NCBI GenBank assembly: GCA_019117325.1
Contig: DWZY01000363.1
Location: 1 to 7,682 of the forward strand
Direction: 5' to 3'
From: Candidatus Brevibacterium intestinigallinarum
GTDB taxonomy: Bacteria > Actinomycetota > Actinomycetes > Actinomycetales > Brevibacteriaceae
DNA: 7,682 nucleotides
In this document: one piece after another, positions 6,046-7,682 of the stretch
How positions within the stretch are numbered: position 1 is the first letter of the stretch
Layout: each line of letters begins with the position of its first letter
Notes under the pieces: generated by a model
What the model saw: the letters and a program-made list of their open reading frames with translations, nothing else
Told to the model about the DNA's origin: nothing
Databases searched by the model: none
Made by a program: the position numbers and the translations under genes

Positions 6046-6605
6046 GCGCCTCCCGCCCCCGCTTCGCGTCCGTCGCGCTCGTCTTCGCCGGCGGCGCTGT
6101 GGGCACCACGGCTCGGGCGGCACTGGACGGTGCGCTCGCCGACCGCGACGCCGCGGGCGTTCAGTGGCTCGTGCCGGACGGCACGACCCTGCACGCGTTC
6201 CCGCTGCACACGCTCGCGATCAACGTCATGGGCTCCCTGCTCCTGGGCATCCTGCTGGAGCACCTGGCCCGCCGAGGCCCCAGCCCCTCCCGTGCGCGCC
6301 TGCGCCTCCTGCTGGGAACAGGTGGGCTGGGAGGCTTCACGACGTACAGCGCCCTGTCCGCGTCGACAGCTCAGCTGCTGCTGGCCGGTCACGCCGGCGC
6401 GGCCGCGGTGTACGCCCTGGCCACGGGGATCCTGGGACTGCTGGCCGCCGGTGCCGGGATCGCGCTGAGTGCCCGGTGGAGTCGGAGCGAGCAGGATACG
6501 GGTGGCACGGGCCCCGCCAGCTCAGGTCCTGCTGGCCCGGGTCCCGCTGGCTCAGGCCCGGATCTCCCGGGTCCCGACGCCCCACGGACGGGCCGCGCAC
6601 GATGA
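6042..6605 (+). CDS. crcB: CrcB/Fluc fluoride channel subunit with a repetitive C-terminal tail
   Basis: A 187-residue small membrane protein of the Fluc family, which exports fluoride passively as a dual-topology dimer. It shows GGAVGTTARAAL (17-28), the pore motif TLAINVMGSLLLG (57-69, N61) and the third-helix segment GTGGLGGFTTYSALS (92-106), then a fourth helix to about 148. The usual TTFSTF Phe-box is here TTYSAL, so both pore phenylalanines are replaced (Y102, L105). After the fourth helix comes a Gly/Pro-rich tail of about 40 residues, absent from ordinary Fluc proteins of about 120-130 residues. No in-frame ATG or GTG lies close upstream, so the start is well fixed. It overlaps the next crcB by ATGA; the two products probably form a heterodimer, as known for paired Fluc genes in Gram-positive bacteria. 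Confidence 0.93.
   Translation: MSASRPRFASVALVFAGGAVGTTARAALDGALADRDAAGVQWLVPDGTTLHAFPLHTLAINVMGSLLLGILLEHLARRGPSPSRARLRLLLGTGGLGGFTTYSALSASTAQLLLAGHAGAAAVYALATGILGLLAAGAGIALSARWSRSEQDTGGTGPASSGPAGPGPAGSGPDLPGPDAPRTGRAR
6510..6584 (+). repeat. 15-bp coding repeat: five GPxxx pentapeptides
   Basis: Five successive in-frame 15-bp units encode GPASS, GPAGP, GPAGS, GPDLP and GPDAP (residues 157-181 of the first CrcB). The second and third units are the most alike at the DNA level (GGTCC-GCTGGC cores). The array makes a flexible, elastin/collagen-like tail after the last membrane helix. Confidence 0.85.
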
Positions 6606-6970
6606 GTCCGCTCGCCCTCGTTCTGGTCGGTCTCGCCGGCGGCCTCGGTGCCGTCACCCGGTTCCAGCTGGACGCACTCATCCGCGCGCGGTTCCCCGGC
6701 CGAGCCTTCCCGTGGTCCACGGCCACCATCAACGTGACCGGATCCTTCGCCCTGGGTCTCATCCTGGGGCTGTCTGCCGAATCTCCCTGGACCCTCGTCG
6801 CCGGGACCGGGTTCCTGGGCGGGTACACGACCTTCTCGACGGCCTCGGTCGAAGCCGTCCAGCTGGCACGGGAGGGGCGCTGGGGGCCGGCGACGGCCTC
6901 GGCGGCAGGTGTGCTGGTCGCCGGGGTCGCGGCAGCGGCTGCGGGCCTGTGGCTGGGCGGCAGCATCTGA
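6602..6970 (+). CDS. crcB: CrcB/Fluc fluoride channel subunit
   Basis: A 122-residue Fluc subunit of normal family length with four hydrophobic helices. Visible motifs are GGLGAVTRFQLDAL (13-26, R20), the pore helix ATINVTGSFALG (41-52, N44) and GTGFLGGYTTFSTASVEA (68-85). The first Phe-box residue is kept (F78) while the second position is alanine (A81), which I recall as common in actinobacterial CrcB. Together with the upstream subunit it probably forms a heterodimeric fluoride channel in the cell membrane. The start overlaps the previous stop as ATGA, suggesting coupled translation and balanced subunit supply. I saw no fluoride riboswitch in the short region before either crcB gene, so regulation probably comes from the operon promoter. 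The stop codon is inside a small hairpin. Confidence 0.95.
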   Translation: MSPLALVLVGLAGGLGAVTRFQLDALIRARFPGRAFPWSTATINVTGSFALGLILGLSAESPWTLVAGTGFLGGYTTFSTASVEAVQLAREGRWGPATASAAGVLVAGVAAAAAGLWLGGSI

Positions 6971-6984
6971 CGGCCTCCGCCGTC
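6969..6984 (+). other. Hairpin at the crcB stop codon
   Basis: GACGGC (6969-6974), loop CTCC, GCCGTC (6979-6984) forms a perfect 6-bp stem starting inside the TGA. No T-tract follows, so it is more likely a 3'-end-stabilising structure or part of a weak terminator than a classical terminator. Confidence 0.4.
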
Positions 6985-7243
6985 CACGGACAGCCCCCAT
7001 GGTCATGAGTCTCACACCGCAGAACACGCGGTTGTCGTTCGAGGAAGAATAGGACAGAGGTATGGAAGTGACGGCGCCGCTTCTGCGGCGCCTTTCCTCT
7101 GCGGCCGCGATGATGCGCTCCTCACGACACCGGCGATCCTCTCGCTCCTTGCGTTCTTCACGCCCTCGCGCTCGACGCACCCGTCGTGCTCGTCGCGCCC
7201 TCGTGCGGCCGCAGCCCTCGGACGAAAGGTGTGACACCGCTGC
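6971..7243 (+). other. Spacer between crcB and the BCCT gene, with a possible 17-codon ORF
   Basis: This 273-bp spacer contains the stop-codon hairpin, a small ORF at 6999-7052 (MVMSLTPQNTRLSFEEE), a second ATG at 7062 preceded by AGGACAGAGG, and the terminator-like hairpin at 7073-7092. The frame from 7062 is an Arg/Ser-rich run reaching into the BCCT gene and looks like a shadow of skewed composition. The stretch 7096-7220 is CT-rich on the plus strand with no promoter I can defend. It may be a leader or simply the operon end plus the BCCT promoter. Confidence 0.4.
7073..7095 (+). terminator. Rho-independent-like terminator after the crcB operon
   Basis: GGCGCCGC (7073-7080), loop TTCT, GCGGCGCC (7085-7092) is a perfect 8-bp GC stem followed by TTTCCTCT. 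The short T-run is on the plus strand only, so it should end plus-strand transcripts from the crcB operon. It lies 102 bp past the crcB stop and 151 bp before the BCCT start, so it could also act as an attenuator in a BCCT leader. Confidence 0.65.
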
Positions 7244-7682
7244 ATGGCTGAGCTCGACGATCAGAAGGCACATCCCAGGGTCGAACGCGAACGGTTCGGC
7301 GGTACGGAGAGGCGAGCGCCCCGCCGCCTCGACGTGGCATCGGGGCGCCCTCCGATCTCCAGCGAGGAGATGCGCCGCGGTCGCGCAGACCTCGCGGCGG
7401 ACTCCGGCCCGCGCGTCAACTGGCGCGTGTTCGTGACCGCGTCGCTCATCATCGTGGCGTTCTCGCTCTGGGCGATCCTCATGCCCGGCACGGCGCAGTC
7501 CACCATGAAGACGGCCGTCGACTGGATCGCCGTGAACGTGGGCTGGTTCTACGTCGTCACGGTCACGGCCGTCATCCTCTTCGTCGTGTGGGTCGCGCCG
7601 TCGAAGGAGGGCAGCGTGCGGCTGGGGCCGGACCACTCCCGGCCGCAGTACAACCTCTTCACGTGGGTCGCGATGCTCTTCG
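7244..7682 (+). CDS. BCCT-family (betaine/choline/carnitine) transporter, 5' part
   Basis: 146 codons of a compatible-solute transporter, cut by the window edge; full-length family members are about 500-650 residues. A charged hydrophilic N-terminus (residues 1-58, rich in Arg, Asp and Glu) precedes helix 1 (about 62-80, VFVTASLIIVAFSLWAILMP). The BCCT-typical segment WIAVNVGWFYVVTV begins helix 2. Then come APSKEGSVRLGPD and RPQYNLFTWVAMLF, matching the family pattern of LG.D..P.y...W.aMLF. Such proteins bring in glycine betaine, choline, carnitine or ectoine with Na+ or H+; this one's substrate is not visible. An in-frame TGA at 7232-7234 sets the upstream limit, and ATG 7244 is the first start after it. 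The nearest Shine-Dalgarno-like AAAGG is 14 nt upstream, longer than usual; an internal start at residue 43 behind GCGAGGAG is an alternative. Confidence 0.93.
   Translation, partial: MAELDDQKAHPRVERERFGGTERRAPRRLDVASGRPPISSEEMRRGRADLAADSGPRVNWRVFVTASLIIVAFSLWAILMPGTAQSTMKTAVDWIAVNVGWFYVVTVTAVILFVVWVAPSKEGSVRLGPDHSRPQYNLFTWVAMLF

Noticed and set aside
4241..6109. 622-codon minus-strand open frame opposite the ABC-class ATPase
   Set aside because: The plus strand has intact Walker A, signature and Walker B motifs; the antisense product is Gly/Arg/Asp/Glu-rich shadow.
7062..7436. 124-codon plus-strand Arg/Ser-rich frame with AGGACAGAGG in front
   Set aside because: It overlaps the BCCT coding region by almost 200 bp in another frame and contains the terminator hairpin. 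The Arg runs look like composition, though a short leader cannot be excluded.
6389..7636. 415-codon minus-strand open frame across crcB and the BCCT start
   Set aside because: It crosses two real gene ends and the terminator hairpin and has no family features; Arg/Glu-rich runs reflect the CT-rich plus strand at 7096-7220.
1..7682. CRISPR arrays, tRNA/rRNA genes, insertion sequences, attachment sites
   Set aside because: No regularly spaced repeats, cloverleaf-like segments, transposase motifs or flanking inverted repeats were seen on reading the sequence.

Overview
The window is a piece of chromosome from a very GC-rich bacterium, by eye around 70% GC with GC-dominated third codon positions. 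Actinobacterial style is evident in the Sensor-domain histidine kinase, the DesR/LiaR-like response regulator, the tandem crcB genes and several starts without a Shine-Dalgarno sequence. An order such as Micrococcales is a guess from gene style only; nothing here fixes a genus. I see no phage, transposon, CRISPR or RNA genes.

Left part (1-952): on the minus strand, a NarL/LuxR-type response regulator overlaps, by a GTGA junction, the start of an unidentified ORF that runs off the left edge. A 103-base divergent spacer carries four copies of a GTCA(C/T)CC heptamer arranged as inverted and direct repeats. It is the best candidate operator of the window.

Central part (953-6970): a tightly packed plus-strand gene train, probably one operon. 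It encodes (i) a NIPA/DMT-like multi-pass membrane protein, (ii) a 714-residue histidine kinase with two separate membrane modules joined by a long Ser/Thr/Pro/Ala/Gly linker, (iii) a predicted ABC-class ATPase (PF09818/COG3044 type), (iv) a possible 22-codon micro-ORF, and (v, vi) two CrcB/Fluc fluoride-channel subunits. Junctions are 2 bp, 10 bp, then three successive ATGA stop/start overlaps. The kinase and the divergent response regulator are probably partners. Linking them to fluoride export and the ABC-class ATPase is an inference from gene order.

Right part (6971-7682): a 273-bp spacer holds a hairpin at the crcB stop codon, a possible 17-codon ORF and a strong GC-rich terminator-like hairpin. 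The 5' third of a BCCT-family (betaine/choline/carnitine) transporter follows and runs off the right edge.

A recurring oddity is that three successive membrane proteins of the operon carry low-complexity, presumably cytoplasmic tails or linkers built from short in-frame tandem DNA repeats of 12, 15 or 18 bp.
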